Part shown: in pieces, positions 34,845 to 43,033 of the stretch
Layout of the letters: every line of letters begins with the position of its first letter
How positions within the stretch are numbered: position 1 is the first letter of the stretch
From: Flaviflexus massiliensis
GTDB taxonomy: Bacteria > Actinomycetota > Actinomycetes > Actinomycetales > Actinomycetaceae
DNA length: 64,000 bases
Assembly (NCBI RefSeq): GCF_001375495.1
Contig: NZ_LN831058.1
Coordinates: forward strand, 640,768 to 704,767
Direction: 5' to 3'
Notes under the pieces: model-generated
Database searches by the model: none
The model's input: only the letters and a program-made list of their open reading frames with translations
Told to the model about the DNA's origin: nothing
Program-made: the position numbers and the translations under genes

Positions 34845-36224
34845 TTACTTTGTGGGCTGGAAGAGAATGACCTTCTGCAGAGCAAACTCCCTAATGCCCT
34901 GGGGACCCATTTCCTTGCCGTAGCCGGAGCGCTTCGTGCCGCCGAATGGCATGTCGAAGTAGGAGTTGGCCGGGGTGTTGATCGCAACCTGGCCCGTATC
35001 CATACGCCGCGCAATAGCTTCCGCCTTTGCGAGGTCACGGGAGTTAACGGATCCGCCGAGACCGAAGCTGGAATCGTTCGCCATGTCGATTGCTTCTTTA
35101 ATGTCCGAGAACTTGAAAAGAATCGGCGTGGGACCAAACAGCTCCTCGTCAAGGATCGGGTTGTCACGGGTGACATCCGTGGTCATCGTGGGCTGGACGA
35201 ACCAGCCATGATCGGGGATCTTCTCGCCGAGGGGAGTTGCGGTTGCGCCACCGTCAACCGCCCGCTGAATCTGTTCGTTCAAGAGCTTCTGGGCTTCCTG
35301 GGATGAGAGGGGGCCGATCGAGGTGCTGGGGTCGTTGGGGTCACCAATCTTATTGGCTGCGATGGCCTCCGAGTACCGTTCCTTGAAGTCGTCATAGAGT
35401 GACTCGTGGATAAACATGCGCTTGGGTAGGGCACAGGCCTGATCTGACACCATGAAGCGGAACATGGAGCAGGTGAGAGCGTTGTCGATGTCGGCATCGT
35501 CGAGGACGATCATCGCATCGTTACCGCCGAGCTCGAGCACGGAGGGCTCGAGCGCCTTGCCTGCCTGCTCGGCAACCCGAGCACCCGCAGCATCAGAGCC
35601 GGTTAGGGTCGCGCCACGGACGCGGGGATCGGCAATGATCTTCGAGGTTTGGTCGTGGGTGGCCCGCACGTTCGTGAAGACGCCTTAGGGAAGCCCAGCA
35701 TCCGTGAAGACCTGCTCAATGGCCTCGGCGGACTGGGGGACGATACTGGCATGCTTGAGGATCACGACGTTGCCGGCCATGAGATTTCCGCAGGCGGGGC
35801 GAACGGCCTGGTAGACGACCGCATTCCAGGGTTCGATGGCGAACACAATGCCGAGCGGATCGTAGACGAGCTTGCCGGTGCCGTGGTCGGGAAGCAGTTC
35901 CAACGGTTCATCGGCCAGGAATGTTTCGGCCTTGTCCGCATAGTATTCGAGTATTTCGGCCACCATTTCACCGGCCATGAATGTCGAAATCGACACGGGC
36001 AGTCCCATCTCGTTCGTGACCAGCTTGCCAATGGTTTCAGCGCGCTAACGGAAGAGATTGGCGGCTCTCCTCATGTGCTCCGCTCGCTCATCGAAGGTCG
36101 TCTTTGACCACGACTCGATTGCTTTCTGGGCCTTATCCAGAACAGCCTCAATCTCGGCACCTGTCGCGTAGTCGAATTCTTTCTCAAGTTCACCCGTGTA
36201 TGGGTTGATTGATGCGTACGCCAT
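34845..36224 (-). pseudogene. Aldehyde dehydrogenase (succinate-semialdehyde type) with two in-frame stops
   Basis: A reading frame of about 459 codons for an NAD(P)-dependent aldehyde dehydrogenase, starting at ATG 36222-36224 (MAYASINPYTGELE) after a GGGAGGAAA site. It is interrupted twice without frameshift: TAG at 36045-36047 (after AANLFR, before RAETIGKLV) and TAA at 35685-35687 (between DAGLP and GVFTNV). The remaining sequence is intact: EPWNAVVYQAVRPACGNL, LELGGNDAMIVL, catalytic Cys in SDQACALPKRMF and the ending KEMGPQGIREFALQKV. The closest group is succinate-semialdehyde dehydrogenases. Each stop could arise by one base change (CAG to TAG, GAA to TAA). Confidence 0.85.
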
Positions 36225-36593
36225 GACATTTCCTCCCTTGGAAATCCCGGTAGTGGTCGGCGACTGCTTGTGCGGATTCACTCTCATCCTTAAGGTTCTG
36301 TGACGCACATCCCACAACGCAGTTCGCCCCCACATCACATGCCCAAACCGATAGACATGTGTCAATTTTTCAACACTCGGCGCGTAGTCAATATTTCCCC
36401 TGGTAGTAGGCGCAAGTATTGGTGTCCGGGTGAGTTGTGGAGTGTCGGTGGTGTTGGTGGTGTCAGGTTATAAGACAGGAGTCTCAGGCAAAGGTATCTC
36501 GTAATCGTGAGGGATTGTCGCTTGGCTGAGAATGCTCGGTGGGCGCAACGACTGATCGCTGCGCCCACCGGAGATGTTTGGGTGATGTGGTAT
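36225..36593. other. 369-base gap with no gene
   Basis: Between the aldehyde dehydrogenase pseudogene and the PlsC-like gene, both leftward. It contains a GT-rich stretch (36425-36470) and the hairpin at 36537-36570. It must hold the promoter for the dehydrogenase gene. I see no coding sequence or RNA gene. Confidence 0.6.
36537..36570 (-). terminator. Hairpin downstream of PlsC-like gene
   Basis: Arms CGGTGGGCGCA (36537-36547) and TGCGCCCACCG (36560-36570) form an 11-bp perfect stem with a 12-base loop, 23 bases beyond the stop of the leftward acyltransferase gene. No T-run is seen. Confidence 0.6.
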
Positions 36594-37229
36594 TTAGGAG
36601 ATGGGGTCGTCCATGATGGGGCGGAGCAGGTGTTCGGCTGCCGCATCATCATCTTCCGCCCGCAGGCGAGGCTCGGACGAAAGCTCGGGGTTGTAGCCAA
36701 GCATCCCGTCATAGAAGTCCCGGATCCGATCCATGTCTTCCTTGATGTTCCAGGTCGGCATGAAGCTTTCCGCGGTCCCGTACGTCCTCGTGTTCGAGTC
36801 GATGAACCCAAAAGTCAGGGGAAGCTTGTTTTCATAGGCGATCCGGTAGAACCCGGACTTCCAGTACTCCCGCTTCCCTCGGGTGCCCTTCGGGGTGACG
36901 CAGAGAATGAAAGTCTCGGAATTCTGGACGATCTGTGAAACTCCGTGAGTCAGGTTAGTGGACTGGCGACGATTGACGGGGATGCCGCCGAGCCAGCGGA
37001 CGACCGACTTCAGAACGGGAATCCGCATGACCTCGTCCTTGACGAGGAAATTAAACTCGCGCTCTGCGGACCAGAGGATGATGACCATGAGAAGCGCATC
37101 GAAGTTCGATGTGTGGGGAGCGCCAATGATGATCGTTTTTTGGGGAAGTTCTTCGAACTTTCCCTTCCACCGGGGCAGGAGGAGGGCAAGGAGCCGCGCG
37201 ATACCTTTGCGGATTTTCTTACCGATCAC
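36594..37229 (-). CDS. PlsC-like 1-acylglycerol-3-phosphate acyltransferase family protein
   Basis: A 211-residue acyltransferase-fold protein. The HX4D active-site motif is HTSNFD (about 39-44), and the substrate-binding region contains TPKGTRGKREYWKSGFYRIA, given here as TPKGTRGKREYWKSG. An N-terminal basic, hydrophobic segment (about 3-20) may anchor it to the membrane. This subgroup lacks the classical EGTRS motif, having PKGTR instead, a feature of a prokaryotic glycerol-acyltransferase branch of uncertain substrate. Its GTG start overlaps the end of the haem-monooxygenase gene by 11 bases. Confidence 0.8.
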   Translation of the reverse strand: MIGKKIRKGIARLLALLLPRWKGKFEELPQKTIIIGAPHTSNFDALLMVIILWSAEREFNFLVKDEVMRIPVLKSVVRWLGGIPVNRRQSTNLTHGVSQIVQNSETFILCVTPKGTRGKREYWKSGFYRIAYENKLPLTFGFIDSNTRTYGTAESFMPTWNIKEDMDRIRDFYDGMLGYNPELSSEPRLRAEDDDAAAEHLLRPIMDDPIS

Positions 37230-37527
37230 TGGTCACCGCGATCGAGTAGTTCCATACCTCGGATGATGTTCCGACAGGGCGACGGCCATCGGGCCGGCTG
37301 TGCCCTTCCGTGAATGAGTGGGAGTTCTTCCATGCTTCGAAAGATTCTTCATCGGCCCAGCGGGTCACAACAAGCCATGTTGATCGACCATCTTCCGGGC
37401 GGAGCAGTTCAAAGCCCTCACAACCGGGAACATCGTCCATGGCCCCCGCGCGCGGGGCGAAGCGGTCAGCCAGGCTATCACCCGCCTCCGGGGGCACCTC
37501 AATAGCGTTAATCTTGATGACTGTCAT
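37219..37527 (-). CDS. Antibiotic-biosynthesis-monooxygenase fold protein, MhuD-like haem-degrading
   Basis: A 102-residue ferredoxin-like fold protein, beginning MTVIKINAIEVPPEAGDSLA. It keeps the residues known for haem-degrading monooxygenases of the IsdG/MhuD group: Asn7, Trp66 (SFEAWKNS) and a histidine at 76 (MhuD uses His75). It would cleave host or dietary haem to release iron, or support haem turnover. The usual length is about 100-105. No haem-uptake genes are adjacent. It overlaps the acyltransferase gene. Confidence 0.8.
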   Translation of the reverse strand: MTVIKINAIEVPPEAGDSLADRFAPRAGAMDDVPGCEGFELLRPEDGRSTWLVVTRWADEESFEAWKNSHSFTEGHSRPDGRRPVGTSSEVWNYSIAVTSDR

Positions 37528-37573
37528 GTGTTGAGTCCTCCACTTTCCTCAACCATGATAAACCCAGATTGGG

Positions 37574-38428
37574 CTAGGGAAGTTGAGCGTTCACGATCGC
37601 CATGAACTGGTCAGCATCAAGGAAGCCGGGCACAAACTGATCGCCCACGATGAATGCGGGAGTGCCGGTCAGGCTCAGGTTTGCTACATTATGCCTGGCC
37701 GTGAGGACGGCCGTCAGGATTTCGTTAGACTGCAGGTCGGCACTGAACTGAGCAATGTCCTCAATTCCCACCTCGCCGGCAAGGTTCTCGAAATAGCGCA
37801 GGTCGTACCGGGCGACGGAGCCCTCGTGCGTGTCCTGGTACAGAGCATCAGAGTACTCCCAGAACTTGCCCTGATTGCCAGCAGCGCGTGCCGCTGCGGC
37901 AGAAATAATTGACGCATCCCCCAGGACCGGGAAGTCACGATACTCGAAGCGGACCTCGCCGGATTCAATGAGCGCTTCGAGCGACGGGAAGACTTCGACG
38001 TGCCATCGCGCACAGAACGTGCACAGGTAGTCTGCGTATTCGACGATGACGACATCGGCATCCGGATCACCCAGGGCGTACGGATCGTCCGGATCGCGAT
38101 GAATCTGCGCTGCCATGACATCCGGGTCCTCGATCGATTCGGCCGGAACGAATGCTTCCGGTGATTCCTTCTCGGTCGGTGTGCTGTCCTCGGTCGCGGT
38201 ACTTTCAGGGAGCGGCCCGGGCGTTTCCTGCTCGCTTGCGGCCTGAGTCTCCAGAACCGTCAGTTCCTCCGAGGCGGGCGTTTCAGCGTCACCCGACAGG
38301 GCAATGATGAGGCCGATGGCGAGGGCAACGACGGCAACGAGAAGGACAACGATGGTAATGAGTAGCCCCCGATTCCTCGAGCTTGGTTGATAACCAGAGG
38401 GTGGGAATTGGGGGCTACCGTACGTCAT
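37574..38428 (-). CDS. Membrane-anchored DsbA-family thioredoxin-like protein
   Basis: A 284-residue protein starting at ATG 38426-38428 (MTYGSPQFPPSG). A Pro/Gly-rich cytoplasmic start is followed by one membrane helix (about 21-44), a Ser/Thr/Glu-rich linker (45-105), then the DsbA-like domain with the CXXC active site CTFC (Cys136, Cys139) in YADYLCTFCARWH. The cis-proline loop is LTGTPAFIVGDQFVPGF near 255. It would catalyse thiol-disulphide exchange outside the membrane. Its ATG overlaps the stop of the dehydratase gene by 4 bases. Confidence 0.9.
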   Translation of the reverse strand: MTYGSPQFPPSGYQPSSRNRGLLITIVVLLVAVVALAIGLIIALSGDAETPASEELTVLETQAASEQETPGPLPESTATEDSTPTEKESPEAFVPAESIEDPDVMAAQIHRDPDDPYALGDPDADVVIVEYADYLCTFCARWHVEVFPSLEALIESGEVRFEYRDFPVLGDASIISAAAARAAGNQGKFWEYSDALYQDTHEGSVARYDLRYFENLAGEVGIEDIAQFSADLQSNEILTAVLTARHNVANLSLTGTPAFIVGDQFVPGFLDADQFMAIVNAQLP

Positions 38429-39444
38429 GACTTCCAGTTCTGCATTTGTCTCATCGCATCGTCTTCTGAGGTGATGCACGTGGCGAATGTTTCAAGGTCC
38501 ACATTACCGCCTGAAAGAATTGTGCCAACCCTGGATCCGCGTGCGATCTTGCCGCTGTCAACGAGCGACTTGATTCCGGCAAGCCCCAGCACCCCGGTTG
38601 GTTCGCTGACGAGCTTGAGCCGGTCAGCAACGAGACGCATCGCGGTGAAGATCTCGGTGTCGGGAACCGTGACAATCTCGTCCACGTTGTTTCGCATGAG
38701 TTCGAAGGTCAGCTCCGAAATTTGCCGCACCCGGGCACCGTCAGCGATCGTTTCGGGCGACGGGATCGTGACGATCTCACCCTTCGCGATCGATTGCTGG
38801 GCGTCGTTGGCGTTCTCGGGCTCAACACCAAAGATCTTGGCATTGGGGCTGAACACTTTTGTGACGAGAGCGGCGCCGGAAATCAGTCCGCCACCACCCA
38901 CGGGCAGCACAACAGCATCCACGTGCTTCACTTCGCGCAGCAGTTCCTGAGCCGCGGTGCCTTGGCCCGCGATAAGGTCCGGATCGTCGAAGGAGGGGAT
39001 GACGGTCATGCCCCGCTCCAGAGCGATCTGGTCCGCCATTGTAATCCGGTTGTCATTCTCGGGGTCGTACATGATGACCTCAACCCCGTAGGAGCGGGTC
39101 ATGTCGACCTTGACCTTGGGGGCGTCGGTCGGCATGAGCACGACGGTGGGAATATCGAGCTGATAGGAGGCTAGAGCCATGGCCTGGCCGTGGTTGCCGC
39201 TGGAGTAGGTCACGATTCCCTTCTCCTTCGACACCTCCCCACGTTCGATGCGAGCTAGAACCGCGTTGAACGCACCGCGGGTCTTGAACGAGCCCGCACG
39301 CTGCTGATTCTCGCACTTGATCAGCACCTCAATGCCGAGGTACTTGTTCAAGAGCCTGGAGCCCACCACGCGGGTTTCGTGCGTGTAGGGCTTGATTCGG
39401 GCGGCTGCAGCGCCGACATCTTCAAAAGTGGGTAGGGCGGTCAT
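38425..39444 (-). CDS. Threonine/serine dehydratase (fold-type II PLP enzyme)
   Basis: A 339-residue PLP enzyme without an ACT domain. The PLP lysine is Lys54 in SFKTRGAFNA, the substrate loop is SSGNHGQAMA (about 81-90), and the phosphate-binding loop is VGGGGLISG (about 182-190). Members include catabolic threonine/serine dehydratases, serine racemase and threo-3-hydroxyaspartate ammonia-lyase, and the sequence alone does not decide among them. It is 13 bases downstream of the longer dehydratase, so the two are in one unit. Confidence 0.88.
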   Translation of the reverse strand: MTALPTFEDVGAAAARIKPYTHETRVVGSRLLNKYLGIEVLIKCENQQRAGSFKTRGAFNAVLARIERGEVSKEKGIVTYSSGNHGQAMALASYQLDIPTVVLMPTDAPKVKVDMTRSYGVEVIMYDPENDNRITMADQIALERGMTVIPSFDDPDLIAGQGTAAQELLREVKHVDAVVLPVGGGGLISGAALVTKVFSPNAKIFGVEPENANDAQQSIAKGEIVTIPSPETIADGARVRQISELTFELMRNNVDEIVTVPDTEIFTAMRLVADRLKLVSEPTGVLGLAGIKSLVDSGKIARGSRVGTILSGGNVDLETFATCITSEDDAMRQMQNWKS

Positions 39445-39457
39445 TTTTCTTCTCCTA

Positions 39458-40705
39458 TCAGAGCAGGAAACTGAAGGCCGGGGTGTCCGGCTCCAGTTTC
39501 TCGATTGCCAGCGGTGACGCGGCCATCCTCTCCATCAGCGAAGTGATGCGTGTCGGGGCATCAATTTCGATGCCAACGAGCGCTGGACCCGTTTCTCGGT
39601 TGTTTTTCTTTGTGTATTCGAACAGGACGATGTCTTCCCCATCGGAAAGCACCTCGTCCAAGAAGTGCCGCAGAGCACCCGGGCGCTGCGGGAAAGTCAC
39701 GAGGAAATAGTGGCGCAATCCCTCGTGGATGGCAGAGCGTTCAATGATCTCGTCGTAGCGGGAGATGTCATTGTTTCCTCCGGACACGATGCAGACCACG
39801 GGACCGTCTTCGTCGGTCACGTGCCCGAGGACCACGGCGGTTGATGCGAGTGCTCCAGCCGGCTCGGCGATAATGCCGTCCGTTTGGTAGAGCTCAATCA
39901 TTTCCGTCGAGACAGCACCCTCGGGAACGGAGAACACCTCGTCAAAGAGGTCCCGGACGATTGGGAAGGTTGTCTCCCCAACCCGGGATACTGCCGTGCC
40001 GTCAACGAAACCATCAACCTTGGGCAGGAGAATGGGAGAGCCGTGCTCGATCGCTGCCTGCATAGAGTCAGCGCCCGCGGGTTCAACACCGAGGATTCTC
40101 GTGTCGGGATGATTTTCGCGAAGCCAGATCGCGGTGCCGGCGGCGAGCCCGCCACCACCGATCGGCACGATCACGGTCTTGGGTTTGGTTGAGGCCTGCT
40201 CGAAGACCTCCCGGATCACGGTGCCCTGACCAGCAATTGTGCGCGGATCGTCGAACGGGTGGACGTAGGTGGCGCCGGACTCTTCCGCATACTGCTGTGC
40301 GGCTTCGGATGCGGCATCGAAGGTTTGACCTCCGATGACCTGCTCCACCCAGGAGCCACCAATGTCTTGAATCCTGCGGCGCTTCTGCCGGGGGGTTGTG
40401 GCTGGCAAGAAAACCTTGCCGTGAATCCGCAACTGCCGGCAGGCAAACGCGACGCCCTGGGCGTGGTTACCTGCCGATGCGCAGACGACCCCGCCGATCT
40501 GCTCCTCCTCCGAGAGCGTTGAAATAAAGTTGTAAGCCCCACGTACTTTGTACGAACGACCAACCTGCAAATCTTCCCTTTTTAGCAAAACGTCACCGCG
40601 CAGGAGACCGGACAGGCGGAGTGACAATTCGAGCGGAGTCCGCCGAATCATAGGTCCGAGACGTCCGGCTGCTGCGGTAACATCAGCACCAGTTGGTTGT
40701 GTCAT
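39458..40705 (-). CDS. ilvA: Threonine ammonia-lyase (biosynthetic type, short C-terminal regulatory domain)
   Basis: A 415-residue PLP enzyme that deaminates threonine to 2-oxobutanoate, the first step of isoleucine synthesis. Start at ATG 40703-40705 (MTQPTGADV) with GGAGG upstream. The PLP lysine is in DLQVGRSYKVRGAYNF, then CASAGNHAQGVAFA and IPIGGGGLAAGTA. Residues from about 335 to the end form one ACT-like domain (YFLVTFPQRPGALRHFLDEV, part), suggesting feedback control by isoleucine or valine. Position beside a shorter paralogue suggests functional separation of biosynthetic and catabolic roles. Confidence 0.88.
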   Translation of the reverse strand: MTQPTGADVTAAAGRLGPMIRRTPLELSLRLSGLLRGDVLLKREDLQVGRSYKVRGAYNFISTLSEEEQIGGVVCASAGNHAQGVAFACRQLRIHGKVFLPATTPRQKRRRIQDIGGSWVEQVIGGQTFDAASEAAQQYAEESGATYVHPFDDPRTIAGQGTVIREVFEQASTKPKTVIVPIGGGGLAAGTAIWLRENHPDTRILGVEPAGADSMQAAIEHGSPILLPKVDGFVDGTAVSRVGETTFPIVRDLFDEVFSVPEGAVSTEMIELYQTDGIIAEPAGALASTAVVLGHVTDEDGPVVCIVSGGNNDISRYDEIIERSAIHEGLRHYFLVTFPQRPGALRHFLDEVLSDGEDIVLFEYTKKNNRETGPALVGIEIDAPTRITSLMERMAASPLAIEKLEPDTPAFSFLL

Positions 40706-40788
40706 ACCTCCATGTTGCCATGCGAAACTGGGACGGAAACGGCACTTCGTCCTAAATGTGAATACGTGAAACGACAGAAAAAGGAACC

Positions 40789-41427
40789 ATGGATCTTGAC
40801 CCGATTGACCAGATCTTTGAATTCGAAAGAAAGTTCTATGTTGGCTCACTTCCCGACATCGTGCAGCATGCTCACCGCACCCTTATCATCCAGGGCTACG
40901 TGTTTGCCGAAGACGGGTATGCGATCCGGGTCCGCGTCACAGTCCCGGACAAAGAGATTGAATTCCCCGACTTTCATGACGAGACCGACCGGTTCGGTGC
41001 TTACGAGCGGCGCATCCTCTCCCATGCAGCGGACTCGGTCAGTACCGCGTGGATCACCGTGAAGTCGCCGCCGGTCTCCGCGCAGCGCTACGAGCTCGAC
41101 CAGCAGTTGGACGTGTCCGTTGCGCTCAATATTCTGCAGCGTTCCCCCCGCATCATCCTCAAAACCCGGCATTCGGTCTGGCTGGAAACGGACGGGTGGG
41201 AGATCGATGAATTCCACGGCCAGAACGCCGGCCTCGTCCTTGCCGAATGCGAACGTACGGGTCCCGTTGTTGACCTGACAATCCCGGACTTTTGTGAAAC
41301 CGAAGTCTCATCCGACCTGCGCTTCACCAACGACTACCTGTCGCGTCAGCCGTGGACCGGGTGGGGAGAGGCTTTCCTTGCTGAACTTGCAAGCAAGGGC
41401 CCCTACTTTGAGGACTACCACTCCTAA
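40789..41427 (+). CDS. CYTH-domain (triphosphate tunnel) phosphohydrolase-like protein
   Basis: A 212-residue CYTH-superfamily protein. The defining ExExK motif is Glu11, Glu13 and Lys15 in FEFERKF. Near residue 142 come WEIDEFHGQNAGLVLAECE, typical of the tunnel strands that hold metal ions and triphosphate, followed by DLRFTNDYLSRQPW. Family members hydrolyse inorganic triphosphate or, rarely, make cAMP. A CYTH protein without a CHAD domain fits inorganic triphosphatase best. It diverges from ilvA; ATG 40789 has AAGGAA upstream. Confidence 0.82.
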   Translation: MDLDPIDQIFEFERKFYVGSLPDIVQHAHRTLIIQGYVFAEDGYAIRVRVTVPDKEIEFPDFHDETDRFGAYERRILSHAADSVSTAWITVKSPPVSAQRYELDQQLDVSVALNILQRSPRIILKTRHSVWLETDGWEIDEFHGQNAGLVLAECERTGPVVDLTIPDFCETEVSSDLRFTNDYLSRQPWTGWGEAFLAELASKGPYFEDYHS

Positions 41428-41908
41428 GCACCTGCTCACAGAATTGCCGTGCATTGAGAGCGCGGTACGCGCTGTCCTTGAAGAGACTGATCTGGCCGAG
41501 AATCCGGAACGTGATTCCGGGTTTTGAAGAGTGTTCGACAACTGTTCACCCACTCGCAACCGAGTTCTACGTCACAAAGGGTTTTGTTGTAGGAGCCTGA
41601 AGGTGCCTCCGATGAAAGGTTTGAGAGTTGAGCAGAAGAGCACGGAAGTTCCCCACCTTCAAACGTTCTCCCGAAACCAAGCTCCAACGAACAGTGCACT
41701 CACGTCACGTGACGGTGCGTCCCTGCCGAATCGATCGCCGCTACTGGGCGCTCAGGGCGGCCGCCTGACCAAGGTCACCAACATGACCTTGCTGTAGAAG
41801 TGGAGAAAAGCACCTACGAGCTCGGTCGTCAAAGCGACATGCTGAGATCAGGCGCGATTACGCGGCCTTGGGCCGCTTTGTGGTCCCGGAAGAAGGCATG
41901 CGTGCTGC
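41428..41908. other. 481-base gap without a recognised gene
   Basis: Between the convergent CYTH gene and the carbonic-anhydrase-like gene. It holds one short hairpin (41504-41520) just after the CYTH gene. I found no convincing coding frame, tRNA or insertion-sequence end. The composition is slightly lower in GC than the genes around it. Confidence 0.5.
41504..41520 (+). terminator. Weak terminator-like hairpin
   Basis: CCGGAA (41504-41509), loop CGTGA, TTCCGG (41515-41520), then GTTTT. A short stem; plausible terminator for the CYTH gene about 77 bases upstream. Confidence 0.45.
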
Positions 41909-42694
41909 TTATTCGTTGCAGATAACAGTCATGGTTGGACCAGCGAGAAATGCCAGGCTGGCAACGGTGAAGGCCGACATGGCGCTGAGGGCGCGAGTCC
42001 GATCGACGTCGTAATTATCAGCCAGCCAGATTGCAGCTTCCTTCAACGACCAGGCATCCACATCGAAGACATCGATGTCCCCAATGGAGTCGAGTACGTT
42101 CTGATCGATCGTCGTCCCCTTTTGGTGGTTGATGACGATCGCGATCTCGGGATGAACGTCGCGCAGAGGCTTAGCGTCGGCTGTCTTGTCATCGAACAGA
42201 TCGTAAACACCGGCACTGTCGATCTGTTCACCAAGCAGGCTTCCGAGGGGATAGGACGTGGCGGTGGGAAGGCCGAGTTCGTCGGCCGCCTGCCGCAGGA
42301 GCTCTTCCTGCTCGTTAGCGAACGTGATGATCCTCGTCAGTTGATCGAGTGCAATGCAACCGGAGGAACGATCGTCAGGACCGGCATGAATCGATCCGCC
42401 GGCACCGGCCCAGGCCAGGCGTGCACTGAGGTCTTTTGCTCCCCACTGGGGGTCGGAGATGCCACGGGTGGCCGCGAGAGCCACGAGTAGGCTGAGTGAG
42501 CCTCCCGGCAGGGCGGGAGCGATCGTGGCCAGGGGTGTGATGGGTCTGCGCCCATCACTGCACCGGGATGGCAGAGTGTCCTCCGTGTTGACGAAGAGGC
42601 TACCGTCATCCTCGGCGCGCAGAAGTTGGTCGAGCGCCGGGTGATCGGGCTCGGGAGCAATGGATCCCTTCGCTATTTGAGCGAAGACACCCAT
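41909..42694 (-). CDS. Cadmium-carbonic-anhydrase-like protein
   Basis: A 261-residue protein. Near residue 45 it has SRCSDGRRP, and at 103-113 it has a His followed ten residues later by a Cys (IHAGPDDRSSGC). In the diatom cadmium carbonic anhydrase CDCA1 the metal ligands are a Cys in a C-x-D-G-R motif, a His about 52 residues later and a Cys ten residues after that; here Cys45, His103 and Cys113 (58 and 10). The protein would therefore interconvert CO2 and bicarbonate with zinc or cadmium. Similarity is by motif only. The hydrophobic tail (about 240-258) may touch the membrane. It ends beside crgA. Confidence 0.62.
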   Translation of the reverse strand: MGVFAQIAKGSIAPEPDHPALDQLLRAEDDGSLFVNTEDTLPSRCSDGRRPITPLATIAPALPGGSLSLLVALAATRGISDPQWGAKDLSARLAWAGAGGSIHAGPDDRSSGCIALDQLTRIITFANEQEELLRQAADELGLPTATSYPLGSLLGEQIDSAGVYDLFDDKTADAKPLRDVHPEIAIVINHQKGTTIDQNVLDSIGDIDVFDVDAWSLKEAAIWLADNYDVDRTRALSAMSAFTVASLAFLAGPTMTVICNE

Positions 42695-42698
42695 GACA

Positions 42699-42968
42699 CT
42701 ACTTCCATCCCATAGTCATGAGGAAACCAACGAGCATGACGCCGAATCCGAGGAACAGGTTGTAGTTACCGTTACCGAACGGAATCGGGTACTGGCCGCT
42801 TGTCACGTATGCGGTCACGACAATGATGAGGCCGATGACCATGAGGGTGACCATGACGGGGGCCCACCACCTGGGTGAACCAGCAAGCTCACGATTCTTG
42901 TCGATGTCCACCTCACGCTGTGCCTGCTTCTTCTTCACAGCAGCTTTGCGGCGCCTGGATTCGGGCAT
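42699..42968 (-). CDS. crgA: Cell division protein CrgA
   Basis: An 89-residue protein with a very basic cytoplasmic N terminus (MPESRRRKAAVKKKQ) and two membrane helices (about 34-57 and 70-87), ending GFLMTMGWK. This is the CrgA pattern, a component of the actinobacterial divisome that recruits FtsZ, FtsI and related proteins and is usually encoded between gyrA and pknB. It is 4 bases upstream of the carbonic-anhydrase-like gene, with which it may be co-transcribed, and divergent from sortase. Confidence 0.92.
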   Translation of the reverse strand: MPESRRRKAAVKKKQAQREVDIDKNRELAGSPRWWAPVMVTLMVIGLIIVVTAYVTSGQYPIPFGNGNYNLFLGFGVMLVGFLMTMGWK

Positions 42969-43033
42969 GGTCGCTCCTTACCTTGTAATGGCATAATCTT
43001 AACCGGACTAGCTTGGAAATGAGGAGGGCGTTG

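Noticed and set aside
35406-35415. Near DnaA box (CGTGGATAA) inside the aldehyde dehydrogenase gene
   Set aside because: A single one-mismatch box in a coding region is expected by chance and has no neighbours.
34845-36224. Three separate small aldehyde-dehydrogenase-related genes
   Set aside because: All three pieces are in one frame, separated only by a TAG and a TAA, and join into one complete enzyme, so a single interrupted gene is the better reading.
41531-41797. An 88-residue frame in the 481-base gap
   Set aside because: No ribosome site, no known motif and poor codon bias; composition is unlike a conserved gene.
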